DNA of 64,000 nucleotides. Origin: Piscinibacter caeni. Its GTDB lineage: Bacteria; Pseudomonadota; Gammaproteobacteria; Burkholderiales; Burkholderiaceae_C. The translations under genes and the position numbers were made by a program. Shown here piece by piece: positions 36,297-48,003 of the stretch (the first letter of the stretch is position 1; each line of letters starts with the position of its first letter). The notes under the pieces were generated by a model, which worked only from the letters and a program-made list of their open reading frames with translations, searched no databases and was not told where the DNA came from. Where the stretch lies: NCBI GenBank assembly GCA_003265685.1, contig KZ836104.1, positions 62,001 through 126,000 on the forward strand, read 5' to 3'.

Positions 36297-36320
36297 AATC
36301 CCTCGGGCACCCGAGGGATT
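36297..36320 (+). terminator. Terminator between secG and tRNA-Leu
   Basis: AATCCCTCGG (36297-36306) and CCGAGGGATT (36311-36320) form a perfect ten-pair stem with a four-base loop. Only GTGGTTAG follows, so it is a weak U-tract terminator. A TAGAAT at 36326-36331 just after it is a possible -10 for the tRNA. Confidence 0.6.
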
Positions 36321-36386
36321 GTGGTTAGAATCTCGGGCTGTCCGGTGAGCCAATCCTCATGCGATCCGGGCACAGTGGTACATACC

Positions 36387-36471
36387 GCCGACGTGGTGAA
36401 ATTGGTAGACACGCTATCTTGAGGGGGTAGTGGCGAAAGCTGTGCGAGTTCGAGTCTCGCCGTCGGCACCA
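36387..36471 (+). tRNA. tRNA-Leu (anticodon GAG)
   Basis: The acceptor strands GCCGACG (36387-36393) and CGTCGGC (36461-36467) pair fully; the discriminator A and an encoded CCA end at 36471. The anticodon stem CTATC/GGTAG encloses TTGAGGG, with anticodon GAG reading CTC and CTT. A long variable arm (TGGCGAAAGCTGTG) marks a class II tRNA. The TTCGAGT loop is standard. It lies between secG and nuoA, a common arrangement in betaproteobacteria. Confidence 0.97.
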
Positions 36472-36487
36472 CTGGTCACCAGCCCTC

Positions 36488-36847
36488 ATGAATCTGGAAC
36501 CCTACCTCCCCGTCATCCTGTTCATCCTGGTCGGCGTCGGAGTGGGGGTGGCACCGCAGGTGCTGGGCTTCCTGCTCGGCCCGCGTCGGCCGGACAGCGC
36601 GAAGAACTCCCCCTACGAATGCGGCTTCGAAGCCTTCGAGGACGCGCGCATGAAGTTCGACGTGCGCTACTACCTGGTCGCGATCCTCTTCATCCTGTTC
36701 GACCTCGAGATCGCGTTCCTTTTCCCCTGGGCCGTGTCGCTGAATGAAATCGGCGCGTCAGGCTTCTGGGCCATGATGATCTTCCTGGGCATCCTCGTCG
36801 TCGGCTTCGCCTACGAGTGGAAAAAAGGCGCCCTCGACTGGGAATAA
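36488..36847 (+). CDS. nuoA: NADH-quinone oxidoreductase subunit A
   Basis: The 119-residue membrane subunit has three hydrophobic segments and the conserved [43 protein letters not shown]. It helps form the quinone-channel region of complex I. It is the first of 14 contiguous nuo genes, 16 bases after the tRNA-Leu gene. Confidence 0.97.
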   Translation: MNLEPYLPVILFILVGVGVGVAPQVLGFLLGPRRPDSAKNSPYECGFEAFEDARMKFDVRYYLVAILFILFDLEIAFLFPWAVSLNEIGASGFWAMMIFLGILVVGFAYEWKKGALDWE

Positions 36848-36865
36848 CAAGGCGCGAGCACCGAC

Positions 36866-37342
36866 ATGGGCATCGAAGGCGTACTGAAGGAAGGCTTCGT
36901 CACGACGAGCCTCGACACGCTGATCAACTGGTCCAAGACGGGTTCGCTGTGGCCGATGACCTTCGGCCTCGCCTGCTGCGCGGTGGAGATGATGCACGCC
37001 GGTGCGGCGCGCTACGACATCGACCGCTTCGGCATGCTGTTCCGCCCGAGCCCGCGGCAGAGCGACCTGATGATCGTGGCCGGCACGCTGTGCAACAAGA
37101 TGGCGCCGGCGCTGCGCAAGGTGTATGACCAGATGGCCGAGCCGCGCTGGGTGCTCTCGATGGGCTCCTGCGCCAACGGCGGCGGCTACTACCACTACAG
37201 CTACTCGGTGGTGCGCGGCTGCGACCGCATCGTGCCGGTGGACGTCTACGTACCCGGCTGCCCGCCCACCGCCGAGGCGCTGCTCTACGGCGTGCTGCAG
37301 CTGCAGGCCAAGATCCGGCGCGAGAACACCATCGCTCGCTGA
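36866..37342 (+). CDS. nuoB: NADH-quinone oxidoreductase subunit B
   Basis: The 158-residue subunit carries the N2 cluster near the quinone site. It has [11 protein letters not shown] with the tandem cysteines, [17 protein letters not shown] and [18 protein letters not shown]2 is the last cluster before ubiquinone. The gene begins 18 bases after nuoA. Confidence 0.98.
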   Translation: MGIEGVLKEGFVTTSLDTLINWSKTGSLWPMTFGLACCAVEMMHAGAARYDIDRFGMLFRPSPRQSDLMIVAGTLCNKMAPALRKVYDQMAEPRWVLSMGSCANGGGYYHYSYSVVRGCDRIVPVDVYVPGCPPTAEALLYGVLQLQAKIRRENTIAR

Positions 37343-37352
37343 GCGCAACGAC

Positions 37353-37949
37353 ATGAGCAGACTCGACACGCTCCAGGCGGCCCTGGAATCGGCGCTCGGT
37401 GCGCGGCTGGACAAGCTGGTGCGCGACCGTGGCGAGATCACCGTCACCGTCAGCGCGCTCAACTACCCCGAGGCGGCGCGCACGCTGCGCGACCATCCCG
37501 AGCTGCGCTTCGAGCAGCTGATCGACCTCTGCGGCATGGACTACTCCAGCTGGAAGGACCAGCCCTGGGAAGGCCCGCGCTTCTGCGTCGTGACGCACCT
37601 GCTGTCGGTCTCGAAGAACTGGCGCGTGCGGCTGAAGGTGTTCTGCCCCGACGACGAGCTGCCGCTGGTGAAGTCGCTCACCGAGGTGTGGAGCGCGGCG
37701 AACTGGTTCGAGCGCGAGGCCTTCGACCTGTACGGCATCGTGTTCGAAGGCCATCTCGACCTGCGCCGCATCCTGACGGACTACGGCTTCATCGGCCACC
37801 CGTTCCGCAAGGACTTCCCGACCTCGGGCCATGTCGAGATGCGCTACGACCCCGAGCAGCAGCGCGTGATCTACCAGCCGGTGACGATCGAGCCGCGCGA
37901 GATCACGCCCCGCGTCGTGCGCGAGGACAACTACGGCGGACTCCACTGA
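37353..37949 (+). CDS. nuoC: NADH-quinone oxidoreductase subunit C
   Basis: The 198-residue 30-kDa-type subunit has [79 protein letters not shown] and [16 protein letters not shown]. It is a peripheral-arm subunit and is separate from NuoD here, unlike in Escherichia coli. The ATG at 37353 follows the nuoB stop by ten bases. Confidence 0.97.
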   Translation: MSRLDTLQAALESALGARLDKLVRDRGEITVTVSALNYPEAARTLRDHPELRFEQLIDLCGMDYSSWKDQPWEGPRFCVVTHLLSVSKNWRVRLKVFCPDDELPLVKSLTEVWSAANWFEREAFDLYGIVFEGHLDLRRILTDYGFIGHPFRKDFPTSGHVEMRYDPEQQRVIYQPVTIEPREITPRVVREDNYGGLH

Positions 37950-37952
37950 GCC

Positions 37953-39206
37953 ATGGCCGAGATCAAGAACTACACCCTGAACTTCGGCCCGCAGCACCCG
38001 GCCGCGCACGGCGTGCTGCGCCTGGTGCTCGAGCTCGACGGCGAGGTCATCCAGCGCGCCGACCCGCACATCGGCCTGCTGCACCGCGCGACGGAGAAAC
38101 TGGCCGAGAGCAAGACCTTCATCCAATCGCTGCCCTACATGGACCGTCTCGACTACGTGTCCATGATGTGCAACGAGCACGCCTACTGCCTGGCCATCGA
38201 GAAGCTGATGGGCATCGAGGTGCCGCAGCGCGCGCAGTACATCCGCGTGATGTTCAGCGAGATCACCCGGCTGCTGAACCACCTGCTCTGGCTCGGCTGC
38301 CACGGCCTCGACTGCGGTGCGATGAACATCTTCATCTACTGCTTCCGCGAGCGGGAAGACCTGTTCGACATGTACGAGGCGGCCTCGGGCGCGCGCATGC
38401 ATGCGGCCTACTTCCGCCCGGGCGGCGTGTACCGCGACCTGCCCGACGAGATGCCGCAGTACCAGGCGAGCAAGATCCGCAACGCCAAGGCGATCGCGCG
38501 GCTGAACGAGAACCGCCAGGGCTCGCTGCTCGACTTCATCGACGACTTCGTCAAGCGCTTCCCGAAGTACGTCGACGAGTACGAGACGCTGCTGACCGAC
38601 AACCGCATCTGGAAGCAGCGCACCGTGGGCATCGGCGTGGTCTCGCCGGAGCGCGCGCTGAACCTCGGCTTCACCGGGGCCATGCTGCGCGGCTCGGGCA
38701 TCGAGTGGGACCTGCGCAAGAACCAGCCCTACGACGTCTACGCGGCGATGGACTTCGACGTGCCGGTCGGCGTCAACGGCGACACCTACGACCGCTACCT
38801 CGTGCGCATCGAGGAGATGCGCCAGTCCAACCGCATCATCAAGCAGTGCGTGGACTGGCTGCGCGCCAATCCCGGACCGGTGATCACCGACAACCACAAG
38901 GTGGCGCCGCCCGCGCGCGTGGGCATGAAGTCCAGCATGGAAGAGCTGATCCACCACTTCAAGCTCTTCACCGAGGGCTTCCACGTGCCCGAGGGCGAGG
39001 CCTACGCGGCGGTGGAGCACCCCAAGGGCGAGTTCGGCATCTACCTGGTGAGCGACGGCGCGAACAAGCCCTACCGGCTGAAGATCCGCGCGCCCGGCTT
39101 CGTGCACCTGGCCGCGCTCGACGAAATGGCGCGCGGCCACATGATCGCCGACGCGGTGGCGGTGATCGGCACCATGGACATCGTGTTCGGCGAGATTGAT
39201 CGATGA
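37953..39206 (+). CDS. nuoD: NADH-quinone oxidoreductase subunit D
   Basis: The 417-residue 49-kDa-type subunit starts [45 protein letters not shown]. It has [16 protein letters not shown] and the C-terminal [33 protein letters not shown]. With NuoB it forms the quinone-binding pocket. Its stop overlaps the nuoE start (39203-39206). Confidence 0.98.
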   Translation: MAEIKNYTLNFGPQHPAAHGVLRLVLELDGEVIQRADPHIGLLHRATEKLAESKTFIQSLPYMDRLDYVSMMCNEHAYCLAIEKLMGIEVPQRAQYIRVMFSEITRLLNHLLWLGCHGLDCGAMNIFIYCFREREDLFDMYEAASGARMHAAYFRPGGVYRDLPDEMPQYQASKIRNAKAIARLNENRQGSLLDFIDDFVKRFPKYVDEYETLLTDNRIWKQRTVGIGVVSPERALNLGFTGAMLRGSGIEWDLRKNQPYDVYAAMDFDVPVGVNGDTYDRYLVRIEEMRQSNRIIKQCVDWLRANPGPVITDNHKVAPPARVGMKSSMEELIHHFKLFTEGFHVPEGEAYAAVEHPKGEFGIYLVSDGANKPYRLKIRAPGFVHLAALDEMARGHMIADAVAVIGTMDIVFGEIDR

Positions 39207-39685
39207 GCTTCAGTGACGCCATGTTGGCCCGCTTCGCGAAGGAAGTGGCCAAGTACCCCGCGGACCAGAAGCAGTCCGCGGTGATGGCCTGCCTGGCCAT
39301 CGTGCAGCAGGAGCAGGGCTGGGTCTCGGCCGAGAGCGAGAAGGCGGTGGCCGAGTACCTCGGCATGCCGGCGATCGCGGTCCACGAGGTCACCACCTTC
39401 TACAACATGTACAACCAGCAGCCGGTCGGCAGGTTCAAGCTGAACGTCTGCACCAACCTGCCGTGCCAGCTGCGTGATGGCCAGACCGCGCTCGAGCACC
39501 TGTGCAAGCGGCTGGGCGTGGAGGAGGGCGGCACCACGGCCGACGGCCTGTTCACCCTGCAGAAGAGCGAGTGCCTGGGCGCCTGCGCCGATTCGCCGGT
39601 GCTGCTGGTCAACGACCGCCAGATGTGCAGCTTCATGGACGAGAAGCGGCTCGACGACCTCGTCGATACGCTGAAGAAGGCATGA
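39203..39685 (+). CDS. nuoE: NADH-quinone oxidoreductase subunit E
   Basis: The 160-residue thioredoxin-like subunit carries the [2Fe-2S] cluster N1a. Its ligands are in [12 protein letters not shown] and [14 protein letters not shown]-terminal [26 protein letters not shown] is conserved. It sits in the NADH-oxidising module with NuoF. Its stop overlaps the nuoF start by four bases. Confidence 0.97.
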   Translation: MSFSDAMLARFAKEVAKYPADQKQSAVMACLAIVQQEQGWVSAESEKAVAEYLGMPAIAVHEVTTFYNMYNQQPVGRFKLNVCTNLPCQLRDGQTALEHLCKRLGVEEGGTTADGLFTLQKSECLGACADSPVLLVNDRQMCSFMDEKRLDDLVDTLKKA

Positions 39686-41052
39686 CGATGGTCGACCTCT
39701 CCAAGTTCCAGTCCACCGGCGCCGAGACCTGCTTCCATGGCCGCCACCTGGGGCCGCAGATCTATGCCGACCTGAACGGCAAGAACTGGTCGATCAAGGA
39801 CTACGAGGCGCGCGGGGGCTACCAGGCGCTGCGCAAGATCCTCGGCCAGGATGGCGGTGCAGGCATGACGCCCGAGCAGGTGATCGCCGAGGTCAAGCTC
39901 TCCGGGCTGCGCGGCCGCGGCGGCGCGGGCTTCCCCACCGGCCTGAAGTGGAGCTTCATGCCGCGTGCCTTCCCGGGCCCGAAGTACCTCGTCTGCAACT
40001 CCGACGAAGGCGAGCCGGGCACCTGCAAGGACCGCGACATCCTGATGTTCAACCCGCACATCGTCATCGAAGGCATGGCGATCGCGGCGTACGCGATGGG
40101 CATCGCGACCGGCTACAACTACATCCACGGCGAGATCTTCGAGGTCTACGATCGCTTCGAGGCGGCGCTGGAAGAAGCGCGTGCCGCGGGTTACCTCGGC
40201 AACAACATCCTCGGCTCGGCCTTCAGCTTCCAGCTGCACGCCTCGCACGGCTTCGGCGCCTACATCTGCGGCGAGGAGACCGCGCTGCTCGAATCGCTCG
40301 AGGGCAAGAAGGGCCAGCCGCGCTTCAAGCCGCCGTTCCCGGCCAGCTTCGGCCTGTACGGCAAGCCGACCACGATCAACAACACCGAGACCTTCGCCGC
40401 GGTGCCGTGGATCATCCGCAACGGCGGCCAGCCCTACCTCGAGATCGGCAAGCCGAACAACGGCGGCACCAAGATCTTCTCGGTGTCGGGCGACGTCAAC
40501 CGCCCTGGCAATTACGAGGTGCCGCTGGGCACGCCGTTCGCGAAGCTGCTCGAGCTCGCCGGCGGCGTGCGCACCGGCCGCACGCTGAAGGCCGTGATCC
40601 CGGGCGGCTCGTCGGCGCCCGTGCTGCCCGCGTCCATCATGATGGACTGCACGATGGACTACGACAGCATCGCCAAGGCCGGCTCGATGCTCGGCTCCGG
40701 CGCGGTGATCGTGATGGACGATTCACGCTGCATGGTGAAGTCGCTGCTGCGCCTGTCGTACTTCTACGCGCACGAGAGCTGCGGCCAGTGCACGCCCTGC
40801 CGCGAGGGCACGGGCTGGATGCACCGCGTGATCGAGCGCATCGCCAACGGCCACGGCCGCCCCGAAGACCTGGACCTGCTGAACTCGGTGGCCGACAACA
40901 TCCAGGGCCGCACCATCTGCGCGCTCGGCGACGCCGCCGCGATGCCGGTGCGCGCCATGATCAAGCACTTCCGCGACGAGTTCGTCCACCTGATCGAACA
41001 CAAGACGCCGAAGGTCGGGGCGCCGGCCGCCAAGGTCGCCGTCGCCGCCTGA
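39682..41052 (+). CDS. nuoF: NADH-quinone oxidoreductase subunit F
   Basis: The 456-residue subunit binds NADH and FMN ([57 protein letters not shown]) and carries the [4Fe-4S] cluster N3 in [15 protein letters not shown]. It is where NADH is oxidised. The start at 39682 overlaps the nuoE stop; a second ATG follows at 39688. Confidence 0.98.
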   Translation: MTMVDLSKFQSTGAETCFHGRHLGPQIYADLNGKNWSIKDYEARGGYQALRKILGQDGGAGMTPEQVIAEVKLSGLRGRGGAGFPTGLKWSFMPRAFPGPKYLVCNSDEGEPGTCKDRDILMFNPHIVIEGMAIAAYAMGIATGYNYIHGEIFEVYDRFEAALEEARAAGYLGNNILGSAFSFQLHASHGFGAYICGEETALLESLEGKKGQPRFKPPFPASFGLYGKPTTINNTETFAAVPWIIRNGGQPYLEIGKPNNGGTKIFSVSGDVNRPGNYEVPLGTPFAKLLELAGGVRTGRTLKAVIPGGSSAPVLPASIMMDCTMDYDSIAKAGSMLGSGAVIVMDDSRCMVKSLLRLSYFYAHESCGQCTPCREGTGWMHRVIERIANGHGRPEDLDLLNSVADNIQGRTICALGDAAAMPVRAMIKHFRDEFVHLIEHKTPKVGAPAAKVAVAA

Positions 41053-41057
41053 ACACC

Positions 41058-43382
41058 ATGATCGAACTCGAACTCGACGGCAAGAAGGTCAGCGTGCCCG
41101 AAGGCAGCATGGTGATGCATGCGGCCGACGCGGCGGGCACCTACATCCCGCACTTCTGCTACCACAAGAAGCTCTCGATCGCGGCCAACTGCCGCATGTG
41201 TCTGGTCGACGTCGAGAAGGCGCCCAAGCCGATGCCGGCCTGCGCCACGCCGGTGACGCAGGGCATGATCGTGCGCACCAAGAGCGACAAGGCGATCAAG
41301 GCCCAGCAGTCGGTGATGGAGTTCCTGCTCATCAACCACCCGCTGGATTGCCCGATCTGCGACCAGGGCGGCGAGTGCCAGCTGCAGGACCTGGCCGTCG
41401 GCTACGGCGGCTCCGCCTCGCGCTACCAGGAAGAGAAGCGCGTCGTCTTCCATAAAGACGTCGGCCCGCTGATCTCGATGGAGGAGATGAGCCGCTGCAT
41501 CCACTGCACCCGCTGCGTGCGCTTCGGCCAGGAGGTGGCCGGAGTGATGGAGCTGGGCATGATCCACCGCGGCGAGCACTCCGAGATCACCACGGTGGTC
41601 GGCGAGACGGTCGATTCCGAGCTCTCCGGCAACATGATCGACCTGTGCCCGGTCGGCGCGCTCACGAGCAAGCCGTTCCGCTACAGCGCCCGCACCTGGG
41701 AGCTCTCGCGCCGCAAGAGCGTCAGCCCGCACGACAGCACCGGAGCCAACCTGATCGTGCAGGTCAAGGCCAACCAGGTGATGCGCGTGCTGCCGCTCGA
41801 GAACGAGGAGGTCAATGAGTGCTGGATCGCCGACCGCGACCGCTTCTCGTACACCGCGCTCGAGTCGGACGACCGCCTCACCGCGCCGATGCTCAAGCAG
41901 GGCGGCCAGTGGAAGACGGTGGACTGGACCACCGCGCTCGAGTACGTGTCGCGCGGCCTCACGCAGATCAAGGTCGACCATGGCGCCAAGGCCATCGGCG
42001 GCCTGGCCTCGCCGCACAGCACGGCCGAGGAACTGCACCTGCTCGCCAAGCTGGTGCGCGGCCTGGGCAGCGAGAACATCGACCACCGCCTGCGCCACGC
42101 CGACTTCTCGCAGCCCGCGCCGGCCGGCAAGGCGCGCGGGCTCGGTCTGCCGGTCGCCGCGCTGTCGACCCTGCAGCGCGTGCTGGTGGTCGGCTCGTTC
42201 CTGCGCAAGGACCACCCGCTGTTCGCGCAGCGCATCCGCCAGGCGGTGCGCAAGGGCGCGCAGCTGCACAGCATCCACGCGCTGCAGCCCGACTGGGCGA
42301 TGCCGGTCGCTTCGACGCTCGCCGTCGCGCCCTCGGGCTGGCTGCAGGCGCTGGCCGACGTGGCCACGGCCGTCGGCGCGGCCACCGGCGCCACCGCGCC
42401 CGTGGCGGGCACCGCGAACGACGCCGCCAAGACCATCGCCGCCTCGCTGCTGTCCGGCGAGCGTAAGGCGGTGCTGCTGGGCAACGCCGCGATGCAGCAC
42501 CCGCAGGCCGGCGCCTTGCTCGGCCTCGCCAACTGGATCGCCGCGCAGACCGGTGCCAGCGTCGGCGTGCTCGGCGAGGCGGCCAACAGCGTCGGAGCAC
42601 AGCTCGTCAACGCGCTGCCCGGCGCGGGCGGGCTGAACGCCGGCCAGATGCTGTCGCCGCAGGGTGCCCTGAAGGCGGCGCTGCTGCTGAACGTGGAGCC
42701 GCTGGCCGATGCGGCCGACCCCGGCGCGGCGAAGGCGGCGCTCGAGGGCGCCGAAATGGTCGTCGCGCTGAGCGCGTTCAAGAGCGGCGTGGCCGACCTG
42801 GCCGACGTGCTGCTGCCGATCGCCCCGTTCAGCGAAACCTCGGGCACCTTCGTCAATGCCGAGGGCCGCGCCCAGAGCTTCTTCGGTGTCGTCAAGCCGA
42901 CGGGCGAAACGCGCCCGGGCTGGAAGGTGCTGCGCGTGCTGGGCAACCTGCTCGGGCTGAAGGGCTTCGATTTCGAAACCTCCGAGGCGGTGCGTGCCGA
43001 AGCGCTGGGCGACCTCGCCGCACTCGGCGCACGCATCGACAACTCGGCCCAGCCGGGCGCGGCCGCGCCGTCGGCGGGCGGCCTCGAGCGCATCGCCGAC
43101 GTGCCGATCTACTGCACCGATGCGCTGGTGCGCCGCGCCGGCCCGCTGCAGGCGACCGCCGACGCACGGCCCCCGGTCGCCGGCCTGCCGGCCGCGCTGT
43201 GGGCGCAGCTCGGCCTCGGCGAGGGCGCCCGGGTGCGCATCTCCCAGGGCAGCGCGAGCGCCGTGCTGGGCGCGCGGCTCGATCCGACGCTGGTCGCCAA
43301 CACCATCCACGTCAGCGCGGCCCACCCGCTGACGGCCGCGCTCGGCGCGATGTTCGGCGCCGTCAGCGTCGAGAAGGCCTGA
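41058..43382 (+). CDS. nuoG: NADH-quinone oxidoreductase subunit G
   Basis: The 774-residue subunit has a [2Fe-2S] domain ([32 protein letters not shown]), the His/Cys cluster [16 protein letters not shown], and a [4Fe-4S] motif [17 protein letters not shown] large molybdopterin-oxidoreductase-like domain without cofactor follows. It passes electrons between NuoF and NuoI. The middle and C-terminal part is Ala-rich and less conserved, as is usual for this subunit. Confidence 0.97.
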   Translation: MIELELDGKKVSVPEGSMVMHAADAAGTYIPHFCYHKKLSIAANCRMCLVDVEKAPKPMPACATPVTQGMIVRTKSDKAIKAQQSVMEFLLINHPLDCPICDQGGECQLQDLAVGYGGSASRYQEEKRVVFHKDVGPLISMEEMSRCIHCTRCVRFGQEVAGVMELGMIHRGEHSEITTVVGETVDSELSGNMIDLCPVGALTSKPFRYSARTWELSRRKSVSPHDSTGANLIVQVKANQVMRVLPLENEEVNECWIADRDRFSYTALESDDRLTAPMLKQGGQWKTVDWTTALEYVSRGLTQIKVDHGAKAIGGLASPHSTAEELHLLAKLVRGLGSENIDHRLRHADFSQPAPAGKARGLGLPVAALSTLQRVLVVGSFLRKDHPLFAQRIRQAVRKGAQLHSIHALQPDWAMPVASTLAVAPSGWLQALADVATAVGAATGATAPVAGTANDAAKTIAASLLSGERKAVLLGNAAMQHPQAGALLGLANWIAAQTGASVGVLGEAANSVGAQLVNALPGAGGLNAGQMLSPQGALKAALLLNVEPLADAADPGAAKAALEGAEMVVALSAFKSGVADLADVLLPIAPFSETSGTFVNAEGRAQSFFGVVKPTGETRPGWKVLRVLGNLLGLKGFDFETSEAVRAEALGDLAALGARIDNSAQPGAAAPSAGGLERIADVPIYCTDALVRRAGPLQATADARPPVAGLPAALWAQLGLGEGARVRISQGSASAVLGARLDPTLVANTIHVSAAHPLTAALGAMFGAVSVEKA

Positions 43383-43395
43383 GGGAGGCGCCACG

Positions 43396-44460
43396 ATGCT
43401 CGACACCGTCACCTCCCTCGGCAGCTCCATGCTCGGCCCCGCGTGGCCGGTGGTCTGGACGCTGGTCAAGATCGTCGCGGTCGTGCTGCCGCTGATGGTC
43501 TGCGTCGCCTACCTCACGTTGTGGGAACGCAAGGCGATCGGCTGGAGCCAGATCCGCCCCGGCCCGAACCGCGTCGGCCCGAAGGGGCTGCTGCAGCCGA
43601 TCGCGGACGCCGTCAAGCTGATCTTCAAGGAGATCATCCTGCCGACGGCGGCCAACAAGAACCTGTTCCTGCTCGGCCCGGTGATGACCATCATGCCGGC
43701 GCTCGCCGCCTGGGCGGTGATCCCGTTCGGCCCCGAGGTGGCGCTGGCCAACATCAACGCCGGGCTGCTGTTCCTGATGGCCATCACCTCGATGGAGGTG
43801 TACGGCGTGATCATCGCCGGCTGGGGCTCGAACTCGAAGTACGCCTTCCTCGGCGCGCTGCGCGCCTCGGCGCAGATGGTGAGCTACGAGATCGCGATGG
43901 GCTTCGCGCTGGTCGTGGTGCTGATGGTCTCGGCCTCGCTGAACATGACCGACATCGTCATGGGCCAGTCGCGCGGCATGTTCGCCCACATGGGGCTGAA
44001 CTTCCTGTCCTGGAACTGGCTGCCGCTGCTGCCGATCTTCGGCGTCTACATCATCGCCGGCATCGCCGAGACGAACCGCCACCCGTTCGACGTGGTGGAA
44101 GGCGAGTCGGAGATCGTCGCGGGCCACATGGTCGAGTACTCGGGCATGGCCTTCGCGATGTTCTTCCTGGCCGAGTACGCCAACATCATCCTGGTCTCGA
44201 CGCTGGCCTCGATCATGTTTCTCGGCGGCTGGCTGGCGCCGATCGACAGCGCGCTGTTCAACTGGATCCCGGGCTGGATCTGGCTCGGGCTGAAGGTGTT
44301 CGTGATCTGCACCCTGTTCCTGTGGGTGCGGGCCAGCTTCCCGCGCTACCGCTACGACCAGATCATGCGCCTGGGCTGGAAGATCTTCATCCCGGTGACG
44401 CTGGTGTGGCTGGTGGTCGTGGGCCTGTGGATCCAGTCCCCCTGGAACATCTGGAAGTAG
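43396..44460 (+). CDS. nuoH: NADH-quinone oxidoreductase subunit H
   Basis: The 354-residue membrane subunit has about eight helices. It has [60 protein letters not shown] and [14 protein letters not shown]. It links the quinone site to the proton channels. A GGAGG ribosome site precedes the start. Confidence 0.98.
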   Translation: MLDTVTSLGSSMLGPAWPVVWTLVKIVAVVLPLMVCVAYLTLWERKAIGWSQIRPGPNRVGPKGLLQPIADAVKLIFKEIILPTAANKNLFLLGPVMTIMPALAAWAVIPFGPEVALANINAGLLFLMAITSMEVYGVIIAGWGSNSKYAFLGALRASAQMVSYEIAMGFALVVVLMVSASLNMTDIVMGQSRGMFAHMGLNFLSWNWLPLLPIFGVYIIAGIAETNRHPFDVVEGESEIVAGHMVEYSGMAFAMFFLAEYANIILVSTLASIMFLGGWLAPIDSALFNWIPGWIWLGLKVFVICTLFLWVRASFPRYRYDQIMRLGWKIFIPVTLVWLVVVGLWIQSPWNIWK

Positions 44461-44470
44461 GGCACCCACC

Positions 44471-44968
44471 ATGGCTTCCGCAAGCACCCTCAAGGACTTC
44501 GTCTCCAGCTTCTTCCTGCTGGAGTTGCTCAAGGGCTTCAAGCTCACCGGGCGGCACTTCTTTCAGCGCAAGATCACCATCCAGTTCCCGGAGGAGAAGA
44601 CACCGCTGTCGCCCCGCTTCCGCGGGCTGCATGCGCTGCGCCGCTACGAGAACGGCGAGGAGCGCTGCATCGCCTGCAAGCTTTGCGAGGCGGTCTGCCC
44701 GGCGATGGCGATCACGATCGAGAGCGACGTGCGCGCCGACGGTTCGCGCCGCACCACGCGCTACGACATCGACCTGACCAAGTGCATCTTCTGCGGCTTC
44801 TGCGAGGAGAGCTGCCCGGTCGACTCGATCGTCGAGACGCACATCTTCGAGTACCACGGCGAGAAGCGGGGCGACCTGTACTTCACCAAGGACATGCTGC
44901 TGGCGGTGGGGGACCGCTACGAAGCCGAGATCGCGGCCCGCAAGGCCGCGGACGCGCGCTACCGCTGA
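44471..44968 (+). CDS. nuoI: NADH-quinone oxidoreductase subunit I
   Basis: The 165-residue ferredoxin-like subunit has two [4Fe-4S] motifs ([19 protein letters not shown] and [19 protein letters not shown]). They carry clusters N6a and N6b between NuoG and NuoB. It lies ten bases after nuoH. Confidence 0.98.
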   Translation: MASASTLKDFVSSFFLLELLKGFKLTGRHFFQRKITIQFPEEKTPLSPRFRGLHALRRYENGEERCIACKLCEAVCPAMAITIESDVRADGSRRTTRYDIDLTKCIFCGFCEESCPVDSIVETHIFEYHGEKRGDLYFTKDMLLAVGDRYEAEIAARKAADARYR

Positions 44969-45011
44969 GGGCAGCCGGCGCGCGCTCCCCGCGCCCGGCA
45001 GGAACAACACG

Positions 45012-45638
45012 ATGCAAACCGCGCTCTTCTACATCTTCTCGGCCGTGCTGCTGTTCGCGGCCTTCCGCGTGATCACCGCGCGCAGTCCGGTCTACGCCGC
45101 GCTGTACTTGGTGCTCGCGTTCTTCAACGCCGCCTGCGTCTGGATGCTGCTGCGCGCCGAGTTCCTGGCGATCTCGCTGGTGCTCGTGTACGTCGGCGCG
45201 GTGATGGTGCTGTTCCTGTTCGTCGTGATGATGCTCGACATCAACGTCGACTCGATGCGCGCCGGCTTCTGGAAGCACTTCCCGCTCGCCGCGGCGATCG
45301 GCGTCGTCATCGCGCTCGAGATGGCGCTGGTGCTGATCCCCGGCTTCGACGTGCGCCAGGCGCCGGTGCCCGACGCGGCCGCCGTCAAGCTCGGCAACAC
45401 CAAGATGCTGGGCATCGAGATCTACACCCAGTACCTGTACCCGCTGCAGATCGCCGCGGTGCTGCTGCTGGTGGCGATCATCGCGGCGATCGCGTTGACG
45501 CTGCGCAAGCGCAAGGATTCCAAGTACATCGACCCGGCCGAGCAGGTCAGGGCGAAGAAGGCCGGCCGCGTGCGCCTCGTGCCGATGAAGCCCACGGTCG
45601 AGGCCCCGGCAGCCGCCGCGGCGGGAGAGCAGAAATGA
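45012..45638 (+). CDS. nuoJ: NADH-quinone oxidoreductase subunit J
   Basis: The 208-residue membrane subunit has five helices, including the conserved [23 protein letters not shown] basic C-terminal tail rich in Ala, Lys and Pro follows (about residues 165-208). It contributes to the membrane domain next to NuoA and NuoK. Its stop overlaps the nuoK start (ATGA). Confidence 0.96.
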   Translation: MQTALFYIFSAVLLFAAFRVITARSPVYAALYLVLAFFNAACVWMLLRAEFLAISLVLVYVGAVMVLFLFVVMMLDINVDSMRAGFWKHFPLAAAIGVVIALEMALVLIPGFDVRQAPVPDAAAVKLGNTKMLGIEIYTQYLYPLQIAAVLLLVAIIAAIALTLRKRKDSKYIDPAEQVRAKKAGRVRLVPMKPTVEAPAAAAAGEQK

Positions 45639-45961
45639 CGGGCTTCACGCTGGGGGCCGTCTCGCTCGGCCATTACCTGTCGCTCGGCGCGATCCTGTTC
45701 GCGCTGTCGGTGATCGGCATCTTCCTGAACCGCAAGAACCTGATCGTGCTGCTGATGGCCATCGAGCTGATGCTGCTGGCGGTCAACCTGAACTTCGTCG
45801 CGTTCTCCCACTACCTGGGCGACATGGCCGGCCAGGTGTTCGTGTTCTTCATCCTGACCGTGGCCGCCGCCGAATCGGCGATCGGCCTGGCCATCCTGGT
45901 GGTGCTGTTCCGCAGCCGTTCCACGATCAACGTCGACGAGCTCGACACGCTGAAGGGCTGA
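45635..45961 (+). CDS. nuoK: NADH-quinone oxidoreductase subunit K
   Basis: The 108-residue subunit has three helices with the MrpC-like core [31 protein letters not shown], including conserved Glu residues in the membrane, and [17 protein letters not shown]. It takes part in proton translocation. Confidence 0.97.
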   Translation: MTGFTLGAVSLGHYLSLGAILFALSVIGIFLNRKNLIVLLMAIELMLLAVNLNFVAFSHYLGDMAGQVFVFFILTVAAAESAIGLAILVVLFRSRSTINVDELDTLKG

Positions 45962-45968
45962 GCACCCC

Positions 45969-47990
45969 ATGGCAGCAACCCTTTCCCCCAACCTGCTCGT
46001 CGCGGTGCCGCTGGCACCGCTGGCCGGCGCGGTGCTGGCCGGCTTCTTCGGCAAGTGGATCGGCCGGCGCGGCGCGCACCTGGCCACCATCCTCGGCGTG
46101 GCGATCGCCTTCGTCATCTCGGCGATGGTGCTGAAGTCCGTCGCGGTCGACGGCGCGCGCTTCAACCAGACGATCTACGAGTGGATGGTCGTCGGCGGGC
46201 TGAAGATGGAGATCGGCTTCCTGGTCGATGGCCTTACCGCGATGATGATGTGCGTGGTGACCTTCGTGTCGCTGATGGTGCACATCTACACCATCGGCTA
46301 CATGGAGGAGGACCCGGGCTACCAGCGCTTCTTCTCCTACATCTCGCTGTTCACGTTCTCGATGTTGATGCTCGTGATGAGCAACAACTTCCTGCAGCTG
46401 TTCTTCGGCTGGGAGGCGGTGGGCCTGGTCTCCTACCTGCTGATCGGCTTCTGGTACACCAAGCCGACGGCGATCTTCGCCAACCTGAAGGCCTTTCTCG
46501 TCAACCGGGTCGGCGACTTCGGCTTCATCCTCGGCATCGGCCTGATCGTCACCTACGCCGGCACGCTGAACTACGGCGAGGCCTTCGCCAAGGGCAGCGA
46601 GCTCGCGGCCCTCAATCTGCCCGGCACCGAGTGGGCGCTGATCACGGTCACCTGCATCTGCCTGTTCATCGGCGCAATGGGCAAGAGCGCGCAGTTCCCG
46701 CTGCACGTCTGGCTGCCCGACTCGATGGAAGGCCCGACGCCGATCTCCGCGCTGATCCACGCCGCGACGATGGTGACCGCGGGCATCTTCATGGTGGCGC
46801 GCATGTCGCCGCTGTTCGAGCTGTCCGACGTGGCGCTGTCCTTCGTGATGACGATCGGCGCGATCACCGCGCTGTTCATGGGCTTCCTCGGCATCATCCA
46901 GAACGACATCAAGCGCGTGGTGGCGTACTCGACGCTCTCGCAGCTCGGCTACATGACGGTCGCGCTCGGCGTCTCGGCCTACTCGGTGGCGGTGTTCCAC
47001 CTGATGACGCACGCCTTCTTCAAGGCGCTGCTGTTCCTGGCCGCCGGCTCGGTGATCATCGGCATGCACCACGACCAGGACATCCGCAACATGGGCGGCC
47101 TGCGCAAGTACATGCCCATCACCTGGATCACCTCGCTGCTGGGCTCGCTGGCGCTGATCGGCACGCCGCTGTTCGCCGGCTTCTACAGCAAGGACAGCAT
47201 CATCGAGGCGGTGCACGCCTCGCACCTGCCGGGCTCGGGCTTCGCCTACTTCTCGGTGGTGGCCGGCGTGTTCGTCACGGCGTTCTATTCCTTCCGGATG
47301 TACTTCCTGGTCTTCCATGGCAAGGAGCGCTTCCATCACAAGCCCTTCCCGGGCGAGCACGACCACCACGACGATCACGGCGAGCACCACGACCCGCACG
47401 AGTCGCCCTGGGTCGTCACCGCGCCGCTGCTGCTGCTGGCCATCCCGTCGGTGGTGATCGGCTACCTGACGATCGGCCCGATGCTCTACGGCGAGTTCTT
47501 CAAGGATTCGATCTTCGTCAACGCGCAGGCCCACCCCGCGATGGCGGAGCTCGCCGAGGGCTTCCACGGCGCGGCGGCGATGGCGCTGCACGGCCTGACC
47601 ACGCTGCCGTTCTGGCTCGCGCTCGCGGGCGTCGTCGTCGCCTACGTGTTCTACCTGGTCAAGCCGGAGATCCCGGCGGCGATCGCGCGCACCTTCAAGC
47701 CGATCGTCACGGTCCTGGAGAACAAGTACTACATGGACTGGATCAACGAGAACCTGATCGCCCCCGCGGCGCGCGCGCTCGGCCGCGGGCTGTGGAAGGG
47801 CGGCGACGTCGGCCTGATCGACGGCGTCGTGATCGACGGCTCGGCCAAGGCGGTGGGCGGCATCGCCGCGCTGACCCGCCTGCTCCAGACCGGCTACCTG
47901 TACTGGTACGCCCTCGTGATGATCGTCGGCGTGATCGCGCTGATGACCTGGCAGCTGTGGCCCTACCTGGGCTCCCTGATCGTTCGCTAA
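45969..47990 (+). CDS. nuoL: NADH-quinone oxidoreductase subunit L
   Basis: The 673-residue antiporter-like subunit has WEAVGLVSYLLIGFW, GKSAQFPLHVWLPDSMEGPTPISALIHAATMVTAGIF and KRVVAYSTLSQLGYM, with the long lateral helix at the C-terminus. A His/Asp-rich loop (about residues 464-478, EHDHHDDHGEHHDPH) lies between late helices. It pumps protons at the far end of the membrane arm. Confidence 0.98.
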   Translation: MAATLSPNLLVAVPLAPLAGAVLAGFFGKWIGRRGAHLATILGVAIAFVISAMVLKSVAVDGARFNQTIYEWMVVGGLKMEIGFLVDGLTAMMMCVVTFVSLMVHIYTIGYMEEDPGYQRFFSYISLFTFSMLMLVMSNNFLQLFFGWEAVGLVSYLLIGFWYTKPTAIFANLKAFLVNRVGDFGFILGIGLIVTYAGTLNYGEAFAKGSELAALNLPGTEWALITVTCICLFIGAMGKSAQFPLHVWLPDSMEGPTPISALIHAATMVTAGIFMVARMSPLFELSDVALSFVMTIGAITALFMGFLGIIQNDIKRVVAYSTLSQLGYMTVALGVSAYSVAVFHLMTHAFFKALLFLAAGSVIIGMHHDQDIRNMGGLRKYMPITWITSLLGSLALIGTPLFAGFYSKDSIIEAVHASHLPGSGFAYFSVVAGVFVTAFYSFRMYFLVFHGKERFHHKPFPGEHDHHDDHGEHHDPHESPWVVTAPLLLLAIPSVVIGYLTIGPMLYGEFFKDSIFVNAQAHPAMAELAEGFHGAAAMALHGLTTLPFWLALAGVVVAYVFYLVKPEIPAAIARTFKPIVTVLENKYYMDWINENLIAPAARALGRGLWKGGDVGLIDGVVIDGSAKAVGGIAALTRLLQTGYLYWYALVMIVGVIALMTWQLWPYLGSLIVR

Positions 47991-48003
47991 CACCACAACA
48001 ACC

